Assembly (NCBI RefSeq): GCF_963664555.1
Contig: NZ_OY761461.1
Coordinates: 4,629,769-4,693,768, forward strand
Origin: Labilibaculum sp.
GTDB lineage: Bacteria > Bacteroidota > Bacteroidia > Bacteroidales > Marinifilaceae
Length of the DNA stretch: 64,000 nt
Reading direction: 5' to 3'
The translations under genes were made by a program, and so were the position numbers. The first letter of the stretch is position 1, and each line of letters starts with the position of its first letter. Below, piece after piece: positions 7,171 to 16,938 of the stretch. The notes below the pieces were generated by a model. That model saw only the letters and a list, made by a program, of their open reading frames with translations. It had not been told where the DNA came from and made no database searches.

Positions 7171-8403
7171 TTATTTTTCCTTGCTTCCTTTAATCGGCTT
7201 TGAAGTATCTGGTAAAATCAAATTCAAGATAACTCCCACCAAAGAAGCAAGACCAATTCCTGCCAAAGAGAAGGTTCCATATGAAATTTGTGCTCCACCA
7301 ATTCCTACGGTTAGCACAATAGAAATAATCACCTGATTTCTGGTTTTTGAGAAATCTGTCTTGGCATCAATTAATGTTTTGATTCCAATACTGGCAATCA
7401 TACCGAACAACAGCAGCATAATTCCACCCAAAACGGCTTGTGGAATTGTTTTAAGAAATGCACTTACTTTTCCGATAAGGGAAAATACTACTGCCGTAAT
7501 TGCAGCAATTCTCAATACTCGCGGATCTGTAACTTTAGTTAATGCTATTGCTCCGGTTACCTCAGAATAAGTTGTATTTGGTGGTCCTCCAAAAAATCCA
7601 GCGAAAGCTGTTGCGATACCGTCTCCAAGAAGTGTTCTGTGCAGACCAGGATCTTTAACAAATTTCTTGTCAGCCACTCCTCCAATGGCATACATATCTC
7701 CTACGTGTTCTATAATTGGGGCAAAAGCAACAGGAAGCATATACAATACAGCACCCCAGTTTAATTCCGGACGAACAAAATCCGGCAAGGCCAACCATGC
7801 CGCATCATTAATTGGCGTAAAATCAACTTTTCCTAATACTACTGAAAGGATATAACCTACAATAATTCCCACAAAAATAGGAATCAACTTAATCATTCCT
7901 TTACTATAAACAACGATAACAACTGCCGTTAATAAAGCTGCAGAGGAAATGATCCAATTTGTTTTCGCCATATTTACAGCTACCGGGGCTAGCGAAAGAC
8001 CAATGATCATAATCACAGGACCAACAACAATAGAAGGGAAAATTTTCTCGATAATACGTAATCCCCATACTTTAATTATAGCAGAGACAACTCCATATAC
8101 CAAACCAACAGCAACCAGTCCCGAAAGAGCTCCCGGCAGGCCGTATAATTCTGTGGCGGCTACAATTGGGGCAATAAATGCAAAACTACTGCCTAAAAAA
8201 ACAGGAACCTTACCTTTTGTGATTAAATGAAAAATCAAGGTTCCGATTCCTGCTGTAAATAATGCAACTGATGGGTCAATACCGACTAACAAAGGGACGA
8301 GGACTGTTGCTCCAAAGGCAACAAATAAGAACTGAATCCCGATAATAATTCTTTTCGCGGGACTATCAAAGTTCGGCGCGCTGGTTTCTTGAGATAGGAT
8401 CAT
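7171..8403 (-). CDS. uraA: Uracil/xanthine permease, NCS2 family
   Basis: A 410-residue inner-membrane symporter with about 14 membrane segments. The N-terminal region (GIQFLFVAFGATVLVPLLVG) and the internal FLGSSFAFIAPI and GGPPNTTYSEVTGAIALT motifs are those of the UraA branch, which imports uracil with protons. It is expected to feed uracil salvage; its neighbour across the terminator is a lipoprotein of unknown role and the purine-type permease lies 3 kb away. The start at 8403 sits 31 bp downstream of a good promoter -7 box. Confidence 0.9.
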   Translation of the reverse strand: MILSQETSAPNFDSPAKRIIIGIQFLFVAFGATVLVPLLVGIDPSVALFTAGIGTLIFHLITKGKVPVFLGSSFAFIAPIVAATELYGLPGALSGLVAVGLVYGVVSAIIKVWGLRIIEKIFPSIVVGPVIMIIGLSLAPVAVNMAKTNWIISSAALLTAVVIVVYSKGMIKLIPIFVGIIVGYILSVVLGKVDFTPINDAAWLALPDFVRPELNWGAVLYMLPVAFAPIIEHVGDMYAIGGVADKKFVKDPGLHRTLLGDGIATAFAGFFGGPPNTTYSEVTGAIALTKVTDPRVLRIAAITAVVFSLIGKVSAFLKTIPQAVLGGIMLLLFGMIASIGIKTLIDAKTDFSKTRNQVIISIVLTVGIGGAQISYGTFSLAGIGLASLVGVILNLILPDTSKPIKGSKEK

Positions 8404-8434
8404 AAAATAGGTTTATATTTTTTACAAATTGGCG

Positions 8435-8465
8435 CAAATATAGCAAGGATGCCTCGAAGAACAAA
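8435..8465 (-). promoter_or_regulatory. Bacteroidota-type promoter of uraA
   Basis: On the minus strand the -7 box TATATTTG is at 8435-8442 and TTTG at 8462-8465, with 19 bp between them. Confidence 0.7.
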
Positions 8466-8651
8466 TTCGAATAGTTCTTTTTAAAGAAGCTCACTTTATT
8501 ATGGTCAAGCACAATACACAATAAAATCAAGTGCCTCAAACACTCAAGCTATCTTAAATTTACATTCAAAAAAAAGGAAATTAATCACTGACCACGAACA
8601 GACTTCGGCTTATTCCCGATAAATCTAATTTCAAAGGAAATCTGAAATTAT

Positions 8652-10361
8652 TTAGAACTTGATATCACGAACCATTAATTGAGTTTCAACTTTTCCCATG
8701 TACTCATTCTCCTGAAGTGAATAACAGACATCAAATGGAACACCACTCGAAATTTTAGGATACAAATTGCCCATTGAAAAGGCAATGCCTGCTTTTACAT
8801 CTCCTTCGCGGATATCATCAACAACCGAAAGTTTAAGATGTTCCTTATTTCTTCCTACCGGACGACTGTAACCGTAATCAAGAACTTGTTCGCTCACAAA
8901 AACCGGGGTCATGTTTTTTGGCCCGAAAGGCTCAAACTGCTTAATAATCCGGAAAAATTTAGGGGTAATATCAGATAATTTTATATTTGCATCAATCTTA
9001 ACCTGAGGAACCAACATATCTTCTGAAATGTTATTTACCACATAATCTTCGAAACGTTTTTGGAACTCTCCAACATTCTCGATTTTCATAGTTAAACCTG
9101 CCGCATACTTGTGACCACCAAAGTTTTCCAGTAAATCACTACATTCCGAAATTGCATTGTACAAATCAAAACCATCAACCGAACGAGCACTGCCGGTTGC
9201 AAAACCATTTGACTCTGTAAGAATTACTGTTGGTTTATAATAATTCTCAATCATTCGAGAAGCAACAATACCAATCACTCCTTTGTGCCAGTTACGATCA
9301 AAAAGAACAGTGCTTTTTTTAGCAAGCAACGCGCTGCTTTTTGCAACTCTTTCTAACGCTTCATCCGTAATACTATGATCCAATTCTTTGCGATCTTCGT
9401 TCATCACATCAATTGTATCTCCTATTAATATGGCCGACTCCTCAGTATCGGCAATCAGCAATTGAACTGCCCGGTTGCCCGATTGAATTCTTCCGGCAGC
9501 ATTAATTCTTGGGCCGACTTTAAAAACAATATCGTTTACTGTCAAATCTTTGTCAACTCCGGCTAAATTCAATATTGTTTTCAAACCTAATCTAGGAGAA
9601 TTATTCAGTTGTATTAATCCAAAATAGGTCAGCACTCTGTTCTCGCCGGTAATTGGGACAATATCCGAAGCGATACTAACAGCCAATAAATCCAGTAATG
9701 GCATTAACTCCTCAAACGGCCATGCCATTTTTTGAGCCAATCCCTGCATTAACTTAAAGCCAACTCCGCAACCAGATAAAGCATCACAAGGATAATCGCA
9801 GTCCAATCTTTTAGGATCGAGAACTGCAATCGCCTCAGGCAAAATATCACCTGGAGTATGATGATCACAAACGATAAAATCAATGCCTTTTTCTTTCGCG
9901 TATGCAATTTTACCAACAGCCTTTATTCCACAGTCCAGTGCAATTATTAAACTGAAATTATTATCCGCCGCATAATCAATCCCTGCTGTCGAAACGCCGT
10001 AACCTTCCGAGTAACGATCAGGAATGTAATAATCTATAAAATCGAAGTGTTTTTTAAGATAGGTATAAACAAGAGAAACAGATGTAGTTCCATCAACGTC
10101 ATAATCGCCATATACCATAACTCTTTCTTGTTTCAGAATCGCTGTCTCGATTCTTTCAACAGCTTTATCCATATCTTTCATTAGGAAAGGATCGTGCAGA
10201 TCATCAAGGCTGGGACGAAAAAATTTCTTTGCCATATCGAATGTAGTAATCCCACGTTGCACCAGCAAGTCAGCGACTAAACGATCAACACCAAGTGATT
10301 CCATTAGTGATGTTACCGTTTCTTCATTTCCCGGCTCATTGATTACCCATCTCTTTTCCAT
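8652..10361 (-). CDS. recJ: Single-stranded-DNA-specific 5'-3' exonuclease RecJ
   Basis: A 569-residue DHH-superfamily nuclease that degrades single-stranded DNA in recombination and mismatch repair. Motif I is DYDVDG (residues 86-91), and the DHH triad is at 166-168; SGCGVGFKL, GPRINAAGR and the DHHA1 segment GFATGSARSVDGFDL follow, then the OB-fold C-terminal region. Length is normal. It ends the lipA-lipB-recJ series, 23 bp after lipB. An AT-rich inverted repeat (TAATTTCA, 8628-8652 region) lies just past its stop but lacks a T-tract. Confidence 0.95.
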   Translation of the reverse strand: MEKRWVINEPGNEETVTSLMESLGVDRLVADLLVQRGITTFDMAKKFFRPSLDDLHDPFLMKDMDKAVERIETAILKQERVMVYGDYDVDGTTSVSLVYTYLKKHFDFIDYYIPDRYSEGYGVSTAGIDYAADNNFSLIIALDCGIKAVGKIAYAKEKGIDFIVCDHHTPGDILPEAIAVLDPKRLDCDYPCDALSGCGVGFKLMQGLAQKMAWPFEELMPLLDLLAVSIASDIVPITGENRVLTYFGLIQLNNSPRLGLKTILNLAGVDKDLTVNDIVFKVGPRINAAGRIQSGNRAVQLLIADTEESAILIGDTIDVMNEDRKELDHSITDEALERVAKSSALLAKKSTVLFDRNWHKGVIGIVASRMIENYYKPTVILTESNGFATGSARSVDGFDLYNAISECSDLLENFGGHKYAAGLTMKIENVGEFQKRFEDYVVNNISEDMLVPQVKIDANIKLSDITPKFFRIIKQFEPFGPKNMTPVFVSEQVLDYGYSRPVGRNKEHLKLSVVDDIREGDVKAGIAFSMGNLYPKISSGVPFDVCYSLQENEYMGKVETQLMVRDIKF

Positions 10362-10384
10362 ACTCTAGAATTTGGCTAGCTAAA

Positions 10385-11089
10385 TTAGTCAATTTCAAGC
10401 GTCATAGCAAACAGTTTACTGATATGCTTCTTCAAATTATGTTTTACTTCTTCAATATCAAGCTCTTTGCCCAATTCTTTTTTTAAGGATGTTACTCCTT
10501 TATCAACAAATCCACACGGATTGATGTACTCAAAATATTTAAGATCGGTATTTACATTAAAAGCAAAACCATGCATACTTACCCATCTGCTAATTCGTAC
10601 ACCAATAGCACAAATCTTACGAACAGTAGGTTTTCCAACATCCAGCCAAACTCCTGTCGCGCCTTCTAACCGCGTTCCAAGAATTCCGTAATCGGCAATA
10701 CAGTTAATAACAGCTTGCTCCAGAGTTTCGATGTACAATTTGATTCCCATGTCGTAGGTTTCCAAATTTAAAATCGGATAACCAACAATCTGTCCCGGCC
10801 CGTGATAGGTAATATCTCCCCCGCGGTTAATTTTATGAAAAGTTGCCTCTTTTGCCTGAAGCTGCAATAAATCAAGAAGCATATTTTGTTCTTTCCCGCT
10901 TTTTCCAAGCGTATAAACGTGTGGATGTTCGCAAAACAACAAATAATTATTTGATAATTTTTTCTGATCAGCTGGAAGATCGGCATTAGCCAGCTTGGAT
11001 GTCAGAACTTCATTAAACAAATTTTCCTGATAATCCCATGCTTCTTTATAATCAATCGATCCAAGATCGCGAAATACAGTCTTAGTCAT
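10385..11089 (-). CDS. lipB: Octanoyl-[acyl carrier protein]:protein N-octanoyltransferase
   Basis: A 234-residue transferase that moves octanoate from acyl carrier protein to lipoyl domains, the first step of lipoate synthesis. The signature RGGDITYHGPGQIVGYPIL is intact, and the C-terminal NPCGF and GVTSLKKE segments supply the catalytic Cys and Lys. Its start overlaps the end of lipA by 8 bp, so the two lipoate genes are translationally coupled. Confidence 0.95.
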   Translation of the reverse strand: MTKTVFRDLGSIDYKEAWDYQENLFNEVLTSKLANADLPADQKKLSNNYLLFCEHPHVYTLGKSGKEQNMLLDLLQLQAKEATFHKINRGGDITYHGPGQIVGYPILNLETYDMGIKLYIETLEQAVINCIADYGILGTRLEGATGVWLDVGKPTVRKICAIGVRISRWVSMHGFAFNVNTDLKYFEYINPCGFVDKGVTSLKKELGKELDIEEVKHNLKKHISKLFAMTLEID

Positions 11090-11960
11090 CTTTCAAACTC
11101 TGTTTTAAGTTTAACGCATTAACATGACGTTCTGCATGATAAGAAGAACGCACAAGAGGTGTACTTTCAACAAATGCAAAACCTTTTTCCAGACCAACAA
11201 TCTCATATTTTTTGAATACCTCCGGAGTAATGTACTCCTGAACTTCCAAATGATTTTTTGTTGGCTGCAAATACTGACCAATAGTCATAACTCGAACTCC
11301 TACCTCAAGCAAGTCATCCATCACCTGGTAAATCTCTTCTTCTTTCTCGCCTAACCCCAGCATTATTCCTGATTTTGCAACAATACCTGCATCAGAAATT
11401 TGCTTTAACACCTTCAAACTAAGATCGTATTTGGCTTTGCTTCGAACTTCACGGGTTAATCTTCGAACGGTTTCCAAATTATGAGAAATCACCTCCGGAT
11501 TCATATCAATCACTCTTTGAATGTCCTCCTCTTTTCCATTAAAATCGGGAATTAAAACCTCAAGTGTAGTTTCAGGTGTTGTTTCTTTGATGCATTTGAT
11601 GGTTTCAGCCCAAATTCCTGATCCACCATCTTCCAAATCATCACGATCTACAGAAGTAATCACCGCATGCTTAAGACTCATCAACTTAATTGAACGAGCT
11701 AATCTTTTGGGTTCTTTCCAATCAGCCTCAAGTGGCTTACCTGTTGGAACATTACAAAATTTGCAGGCACGTGTACAAATATTCCCTAAAATCATAAAGG
11801 TAGCCGTCCCATTTCCCCAACATTCTCCAACATTCGGACATTTTCCGCTCGAGCAAATAGTATGTAATCCGTTCTCCTTTACTATTCCATTCACATATGC
11901 ATAATCGTCACCCTTTGGCAACTGTATTTTCAACCAATCTGGTTTTCTTCTTGTCTTCAT
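11082..11960 (-). CDS. lipA: Lipoyl synthase, radical SAM
   Basis: A 292-residue radical-SAM enzyme that inserts two sulfurs into octanoyl groups to make lipoate. The auxiliary cluster ligands are Cys36, Cys41 and Cys47 (CSSGKC then C), the SAM cluster motif is CTRACKFC (Cys62, 66, 69), and the C-terminal RSSYHAE supplies the Ser ligand. It is first in lipA-lipB-recJ. A leader with a long-range inverted repeat precedes it. Confidence 0.96.
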   Translation of the reverse strand: MKTRRKPDWLKIQLPKGDDYAYVNGIVKENGLHTICSSGKCPNVGECWGNGTATFMILGNICTRACKFCNVPTGKPLEADWKEPKRLARSIKLMSLKHAVITSVDRDDLEDGGSGIWAETIKCIKETTPETTLEVLIPDFNGKEEDIQRVIDMNPEVISHNLETVRRLTREVRSKAKYDLSLKVLKQISDAGIVAKSGIMLGLGEKEEEIYQVMDDLLEVGVRVMTIGQYLQPTKNHLEVQEYITPEVFKKYEIVGLEKGFAFVESTPLVRSSYHAERHVNALNLKQSLKDD

Positions 11961-11980
11961 TTAACTACTGCTTAATTTTT

Positions 11981-12047
11981 CCTGATGATTCAAAACTCTT
12001 TAGGATTTTTTTATCAATGATTCACAACCGATCAAAACACCATCAGG
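11981..12047 (-). promoter_or_regulatory. Long-range inverted repeat in the lipA leader
   Basis: CCTGATG (11981-11987) and CATCAGG (12041-12047) form a perfect 7-bp stem enclosing 53 nt, 20 nt upstream of the lipA start. On the minus strand the repeat TGAATCAT occurs twice inside it. A regulatory role is only a possibility. Confidence 0.25.
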
Positions 12048-12113
12048 AATCAATTGATATTCAACAACAAACACTGCAATAAAATTTGATTTGCAAATAA
12101 AAATAAATTCATG

Positions 12114-12121
12114 CAAAGGTA
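12114..12121 (-). promoter_or_regulatory. Possible -7 box for lipA-lipB-recJ
   Basis: TACCTTTG on the minus strand matches TAnnTTTG. No clear TTTG lies at the right distance upstream, and the leader would be about 150 nt. Confidence 0.35.
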
Positions 12122-12444
12122 TTCGAAACATTTTAACTTTTCATGAAATACCTTATATTTTTGCCTCTTTCGTGAATGTTTTGTTATCCTTATTCAATCT
12201 AAATACTATTAATTTTATGCAATATTACCAATTATATTTGGCTTTGCAATAACATTTGAAACGACACATTTTTCGATTAAGAAATGGTATAATTCACTAA
12301 GAATAGAAAATAAGCTCCGTTTAAAAATCTTTTGCAAACTCCCTAATCTGGCAGACACAATCAATTCTCATCTTTTTATCAGCGCAATTGGCATTAAATC
12401 GGATAAGTAAAGCTATTGAAATTAATTATTTGGACAGATTATAT

Positions 12445-12452
12445 TATCTTTG
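12445..12452 (+). promoter_or_regulatory. -7 box of lysS, which fixes its start
   Basis: TATCTTTG matches TAnnTTTG and is followed by CACCCG. Transcription near 12459 would exclude the in-frame ATG at 12388 and support ATG 12481. Confidence 0.55.
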
Positions 12453-12480
12453 CACCCGAATAAACTTTATTGAGATTAAG

Positions 12481-14202
12481 ATGAATGCGTTAGAACTTAG
12501 TGAACAAGAAATCATTAGAAGGAATTCCCTTAAAGAATTGCAGTCTATGGGTATCAACCCATTTCCTGCAGCACAATATCATGTAAACAGCTTTTCTTCA
12601 GATATTCTGAAAGATTTCGATCCTGAAAAGAAAAACCTGCAGGAGGTTTGTATCGCAGGTAGAATCATGAGTCGAAGAATTATGGGTAAAGCTTCCTTTC
12701 TTGAACTTCAGGATTCGAAGGGAAGAATACAGGTTTACATTACAAGAGATGATATTTGCCCTGGCGAGGATAAAACTCTATACAACACTGTATTTAAAAA
12801 GCTGACTGATATTGGTGATTTTATTGGAATTAAAGGTTACGTATTTGTTACTCAGGTAGGCGAAACTTCGGTTCATGCAACTGAAATGACAATTCTTTCA
12901 AAATCTATTCGTCCGCTTCCTATTGTGAAGGAAAAAGATGGAAAAATATATGACGCTTTCAGCGATCCTGAAATGCGTTACCGTCAGCGTTATGTTGATT
13001 TGGTAGTAAATCCGGCAGTTAAGGATGTTTTCTTGAAAAGAACAAAAATTATCAACTCGATGAGGGAACTTTTCAACAGCAAAGATTACTTAGAAGTGGA
13101 AACTCCAATCTTACAGGCTATTCCAGGTGGTGCTTCTGCCCGTCCGTTTGAAACACATCACAATGCATTGGATATTCCTTTGTATATGCGCATTGCCAAC
13201 GAACTATATTTGAAAAGATTAATAGTTGGTGGATTTGATGGCGTTTATGAGTTTGCGAAAGATTTTCGTAACGAGGGAATGGACCGTACTCACAATCCGG
13301 AATTTACAGTAATGGAAATCTATGTTGCTTATAAAGATTACAACTGGATGATGGACTTTACTGAAGAAATGATCGAGAAAGTTGCAATGGATCTTCACGG
13401 AAAAACCAAATTGATGGTTGGCGATAAGGAGATTGATTTCAAGCGTCCTTTCAAGCGTATCTCGATGCTTGATTCTATTCTTGAGTTTACAGGAATTGAT
13501 ATCAATGGAATGGATGAAGTACAACTTCGTGAGGTTTGTAAAAAACTGAATATCGAAGCAGATGAAACCATGGGGAAAGGAAAATTAATCGATGAAATTT
13601 TTGGTGAAAAATGTGAAGGAAATTACATTCAGCCAACTTTCATTACCGATTATCCTGTTGAAATGTCTCCTCTTTGCAAAAAGCACAGAAACAATCCGGA
13701 ATTAACCGAGCGTTTCGAGCTAATGGTGAATGGAAAGGAGCTTTGCAATGCCTATTCTGAATTAAATGATCCTATTGATCAGTTGGAGCGTTTTCAGGAT
13801 CAGAATAAATTAAGTGAAAAAGGTGATGATGAAGCCATGTTTATTGATATGGACTTTGTTCGTGCTCTTGAATATGGCATGCCTCCTACATCAGGAATGG
13901 GAATTGGTATTGATCGATTAACCATGTTGATGACCAACTCACAATCTATTCAGGATGTATTGTTCTTTCCTCAAATGAGACCTGAAAAGAAAGTTGCTGT
14001 TGACAGTGATGATAAATTTGTTGCTTTGGGAATTGCTCCTGAATGGATGCCGGTAATTCGAAAAGCAGGATTCCAAACTGTAAGAGCTTTAAAGGAAGAA
14101 AAATCAACAAAACTTCACCAGGATATTTGTGGGTGGAATAAAAAACTCAAAATGGGATTAAAAAACCCAAGCCAGGAAGAAGTAGCAGAGTGGTTGTCTT
14201 AA
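12481..14202 (+). CDS. lysS: Lysyl-tRNA synthetase, class II
   Basis: A 573-residue class II enzyme charging tRNA-Lys. An N-terminal OB-fold anticodon-binding domain (about 50-150) precedes the catalytic core, with motif 2 FRNEGMDRTHNPEF and motif 3 GMGIGIDRLTML. After motif 3 there is a C-terminal extension of about 70 residues (from PQMRPEKK), as in other Bacteroidota LysRS. The frame is open from 12388, but the first 31 codons there overlap the promoter, so ATG 12481 (MNALELSEQE) is chosen. Confidence 0.95.
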   Translation: MNALELSEQEIIRRNSLKELQSMGINPFPAAQYHVNSFSSDILKDFDPEKKNLQEVCIAGRIMSRRIMGKASFLELQDSKGRIQVYITRDDICPGEDKTLYNTVFKKLTDIGDFIGIKGYVFVTQVGETSVHATEMTILSKSIRPLPIVKEKDGKIYDAFSDPEMRYRQRYVDLVVNPAVKDVFLKRTKIINSMRELFNSKDYLEVETPILQAIPGGASARPFETHHNALDIPLYMRIANELYLKRLIVGGFDGVYEFAKDFRNEGMDRTHNPEFTVMEIYVAYKDYNWMMDFTEEMIEKVAMDLHGKTKLMVGDKEIDFKRPFKRISMLDSILEFTGIDINGMDEVQLREVCKKLNIEADETMGKGKLIDEIFGEKCEGNYIQPTFITDYPVEMSPLCKKHRNNPELTERFELMVNGKELCNAYSELNDPIDQLERFQDQNKLSEKGDDEAMFIDMDFVRALEYGMPPTSGMGIGIDRLTMLMTNSQSIQDVLFFPQMRPEKKVAVDSDDKFVALGIAPEWMPVIRKAGFQTVRALKEEKSTKLHQDICGWNKKLKMGLKNPSQEEVAEWLS

Positions 14203-14223
14203 TCCTCTCCTAAAAATATTTTC

Positions 14224-14260
14224 ATATCGGAGGTCGGGAATTTCTCCCTTCTTCCGATAT
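14224..14260 (+). terminator. Nested stem-loop after lysS, probable terminator
   Basis: ATATCGGA (14224-14231) pairs with TCCGATAT (14253-14260), and an inner GGGA/TCCC pair sits in the loop. The following tract is T-poor (TTAG), so termination is plausible but not strong. Confidence 0.45.
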
Positions 14261-14328
14261 TTAGTAAATTAGAGATCTGACAGTTACAGAAATAATTCTC
14301 TAACAACCCCAGACTTATCAATAAATTC

Positions 14329-15324
14329 ATGAACAAATCGTCAAAAATTGCCATAATTGGAGGTGGTAGCTGGGCTACAGCTATTGCAAAAATCCTTATG
14401 GAAAATATATCTGAGATCAACTGGTACATGCGTAATCCTGATACAATTGCCCAGTTCAAAGAATTAGGTCATAACCCACGCTACATTACCAGTGCCGAAT
14501 TTGACATCGACAAAATCAATTTTTCTCATAATATTGATGAAATCGTAACAAATTCAGACATTATTATTTTTGCAATACCATCCGCATTCTTAAAAAACGC
14601 ACTTAAAAATCTTACGGTAAGCCTTGAAGATAAATTTGTTGTATCAGCAATTAAAGGTATTGTTCCCGATGAAAACATGATTATTGGTGAATTCTTTAAT
14701 GAAAAATACAATGTGCCAATTGATAACATCGGAGTGATTTCAGGACCATGCCATGCGGAAGAAGTTGCATTGGAACGATTATCATACTTAACTATTGCCT
14801 CTCAGAATACTAAGAAAGCAAGAATTTTGGCTTTAAAAATGGAATGTGCCTATATCAAAACAACCATTTCGGATGATATTTACGGAACTGAATATTCTGC
14901 TGTTCTAAAAAATGTTATTGCCATTGCTTCCGGTATTTGCCACGGACTTCGTTACGGTGATAATTTTCAAGCCGTGTTGATCTCAAACGCAATTCAAGAA
15001 ATTAAACGTTTTGTAGATACGGTTCATCCCATCACAAGAGATATTAAAAGCTCAGCTTATTTAGGCGATTTATTGGTTACCTGTTATTCTCAGTTTAGTA
15101 GAAACAGAACTTTTGGAACCATGATTGGGAAAGGATATTCTGTGAAATTTGCTCAGCTGGAGATGCACATGATTGCCGAAGGATATTATGCCGTTAGTTG
15201 CATCAAGGAAATTAATGATAAATACAAGGTTCACATGCCAATCACCATGGCTGTATATAATATTTTGTACGAAAAAATATCTCCAGCTATGGAAATCAAA
15301 TTATTAACAGAAGATTTACGTTAA
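14329..15324 (+). CDS. gpsA: NAD(P)-dependent glycerol-3-phosphate dehydrogenase
   Basis: A 331-residue enzyme that reduces dihydroxyacetone phosphate to sn-glycerol-3-phosphate for phospholipid synthesis. The Rossmann motif is IIGGGSWATAIA (about 9-20), followed by MRNP and HNPRYI typical of GpsA, and by SAIKGI and the substrate-domain helix EYSAVLKNVIAIASG with the catalytic Lys. Length is normal. It sits 126 bp after lysS behind a stem-loop, so it may have its own promoter. Confidence 0.93.
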   Translation: MNKSSKIAIIGGGSWATAIAKILMENISEINWYMRNPDTIAQFKELGHNPRYITSAEFDIDKINFSHNIDEIVTNSDIIIFAIPSAFLKNALKNLTVSLEDKFVVSAIKGIVPDENMIIGEFFNEKYNVPIDNIGVISGPCHAEEVALERLSYLTIASQNTKKARILALKMECAYIKTTISDDIYGTEYSAVLKNVIAIASGICHGLRYGDNFQAVLISNAIQEIKRFVDTVHPITRDIKSSAYLGDLLVTCYSQFSRNRTFGTMIGKGYSVKFAQLEMHMIAEGYYAVSCIKEINDKYKVHMPITMAVYNILYEKISPAMEIKLLTEDLR

Positions 15325-15435
15325 AAATATATTTGTATTGTAAATTTGTCTTTTAATGAACTTTTCATTTTACAAAAGGAAAAATACATATTGCATGAAT
15401 GCAGAATAAAAGAGATCGAAAAAGCATTCATCAAT

Positions 15436-15443
15436 TATATTTG
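15436..15443 (+). promoter_or_regulatory. Possible -7 box upstream of pgi
   Basis: TATATTTG matches the -7 consensus 108 bp before the pgi ATG. No clear -33 TTTG is present. Confidence 0.3.
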
Positions 15444-15550
15444 TTTGAAATACATTTAATTAATTATACACATTAAACCCATTTCTGTCTTTCGCTCTGA
15501 GGGGGTATCGGTTCTGACAGATCTGGATTTTACAACTTAATTTGAAAATA

Positions 15551-16891
15551 ATGGAACACATCAAGTTGAGCTTTGAAAAATCTTTAAACTTCCTAAGTAA
15601 GGATGAGATTTTCAAATTTAAAGAAGAGAGTCAAAAACATTTAACTGCTCTTCGGGAAGGAACCGGTAAGGGAAATGATTTTGTTGGTTGGGTAGATTTA
15701 CCTTCTCATATTACTGAAGAAGAGCTAAATGATATCGAAGCAACCGCTTTGTCTTTGAAAGATAAAGTAGAAGTACTTGTGGTTATTGGTATCGGAGGAT
15801 CGTATCTGGGTGCAAAAGCTGTTAACGACGCTTTGGCTCATAGTTTCGATCAACTGAATATCGATAATGAAAACCCACTTGTATTGTATGCCGGACAAAA
15901 CATCAGCGAGGATTATCTGTTCGAGTTAATGGATATTTTAAAAGACCTTGAATTTGGTATTTGTGTAATCTCTAAATCGGGAACAACTACCGAACCTGCT
16001 ATTGCCTTTCGTCTGTTAAAAGAACTATTGGAAGAAAATGTAGGCAAAGAAGAAGCTCGTGAAAGAATTATTGCTATTACAGATGCATCAAAAGGGGCTC
16101 TTAGAACCCTTGCAGTTCAGGAAGGCTACAAAACATTTGTAATTCCTGATGATGTTGGTGGTAGATTCTCAGTTTTAACTCCTGTAGGACTGCTTCCTAT
16201 TGCGGTTGCTGGTCACGACATCAAAGAATTGGTAAAAGGGGCTAAATCGATGCAGGAATATTCAACAACAACTGTTTTCGAAGAAAATCCTGCATTACTA
16301 TACGCTGCGGCCAGAAATGCTCTTTATGCAAAAGGCAAGGGAATTGAAATTTTAGCCAATTACAATCCTAAATTGCACAATGTTGCCGAATGGTGGAAGC
16401 AGCTTTACGGTGAAAGCGAAGGAAAAGAAAACAAAGGTATTTTCCCGGCCAGTGTTGATTTCACGAGTGATTTACATTCAATGGGACAATACATTCAGGA
16501 AGGACAACGTAACATTTTCGAAACTGTAATTTCAATTGCGAAACCCAACCATACCGTAATTATTCCTGAAGACAAAGACAATCTTGACGGTTTGAACTTT
16601 TTGGCTGGAAGACGCATTGATGCGGTAAATAAAATGGCCGAATTAGGAACCCAATTGGCTCATGTTGATGGTGGTGTTCCAAATCTAAGAATTGAAATGC
16701 CTCAGCTGAATGAATTCTATTTGGGTGAATTGCTTTATTTCTTTGAAATTGCCTGCGGTGTTAGCGGTTACATTTTAGATGTAAACCCATTTGACCAGCC
16801 AGGTGTTGAAGCATACAAAAGCAACATGTTTGCTTTGCTTGAAAAACCCGGTTTCGAAGAAGAAACAAAAAAAATAAAAGAGAAGTTGTAA
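15551..16891 (+). CDS. pgi: Glucose-6-phosphate isomerase
   Basis: A 446-residue isomerase interconverting glucose-6-phosphate and fructose-6-phosphate. Two SIS-type halves are present: GIGGSYLGAKA (about 77-87) and the phosphate loop SKSGTTTEPA, then the C-terminal region with YGESEGK and the catalytic Glu and Lys segments. The size matches the short bacterial PGI type of about 450 residues. I prefer ATG 15551 to the in-frame TTG 15542. A terminator follows. Confidence 0.94.
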   Translation: MEHIKLSFEKSLNFLSKDEIFKFKEESQKHLTALREGTGKGNDFVGWVDLPSHITEEELNDIEATALSLKDKVEVLVVIGIGGSYLGAKAVNDALAHSFDQLNIDNENPLVLYAGQNISEDYLFELMDILKDLEFGICVISKSGTTTEPAIAFRLLKELLEENVGKEEARERIIAITDASKGALRTLAVQEGYKTFVIPDDVGGRFSVLTPVGLLPIAVAGHDIKELVKGAKSMQEYSTTTVFEENPALLYAAARNALYAKGKGIEILANYNPKLHNVAEWWKQLYGESEGKENKGIFPASVDFTSDLHSMGQYIQEGQRNIFETVISIAKPNHTVIIPEDKDNLDGLNFLAGRRIDAVNKMAELGTQLAHVDGGVPNLRIEMPQLNEFYLGELLYFFEIACGVSGYILDVNPFDQPGVEAYKSNMFALLEKPGFEEETKKIKEKL

Positions 16892-16911
16892 TTTCAATAC
16901 AATACCAAGTA

Positions 16912-16938
16912 AAAGATCAGCTTTAAAGCTGGTCTTTT
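16912..16938. terminator. Terminator after pgi, overlapping the end of the convergent gene
   Basis: AAAGATCAGC and GCTGGTCTTT pair around TTTAAA and are followed by a T-run on the plus strand. The stem includes the stop codon of the convergent gene at 16923. Confidence 0.7.

Larger units (their letters stand above)
11961..12480. other. Divergent intergenic region between lipA and lysS
   Basis: This 520-bp AT-rich region contains the lipA leader inverted repeat (11981-12047), a possible lipA -7 box (12114-12121) and the lysS -7 box (12445-12452). TATTTTTG at 12156-12163 on the plus strand is another possible -7 box without an evident gene. I see no coding sequence in the middle. Confidence 0.45.

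Noticed and set aside
12388..12480. N-terminal extension of lysS
   Set aside because: The lysS promoter -7 box lies within it, so it is not transcribed from that promoter, and its sequence is unlike LysRS.
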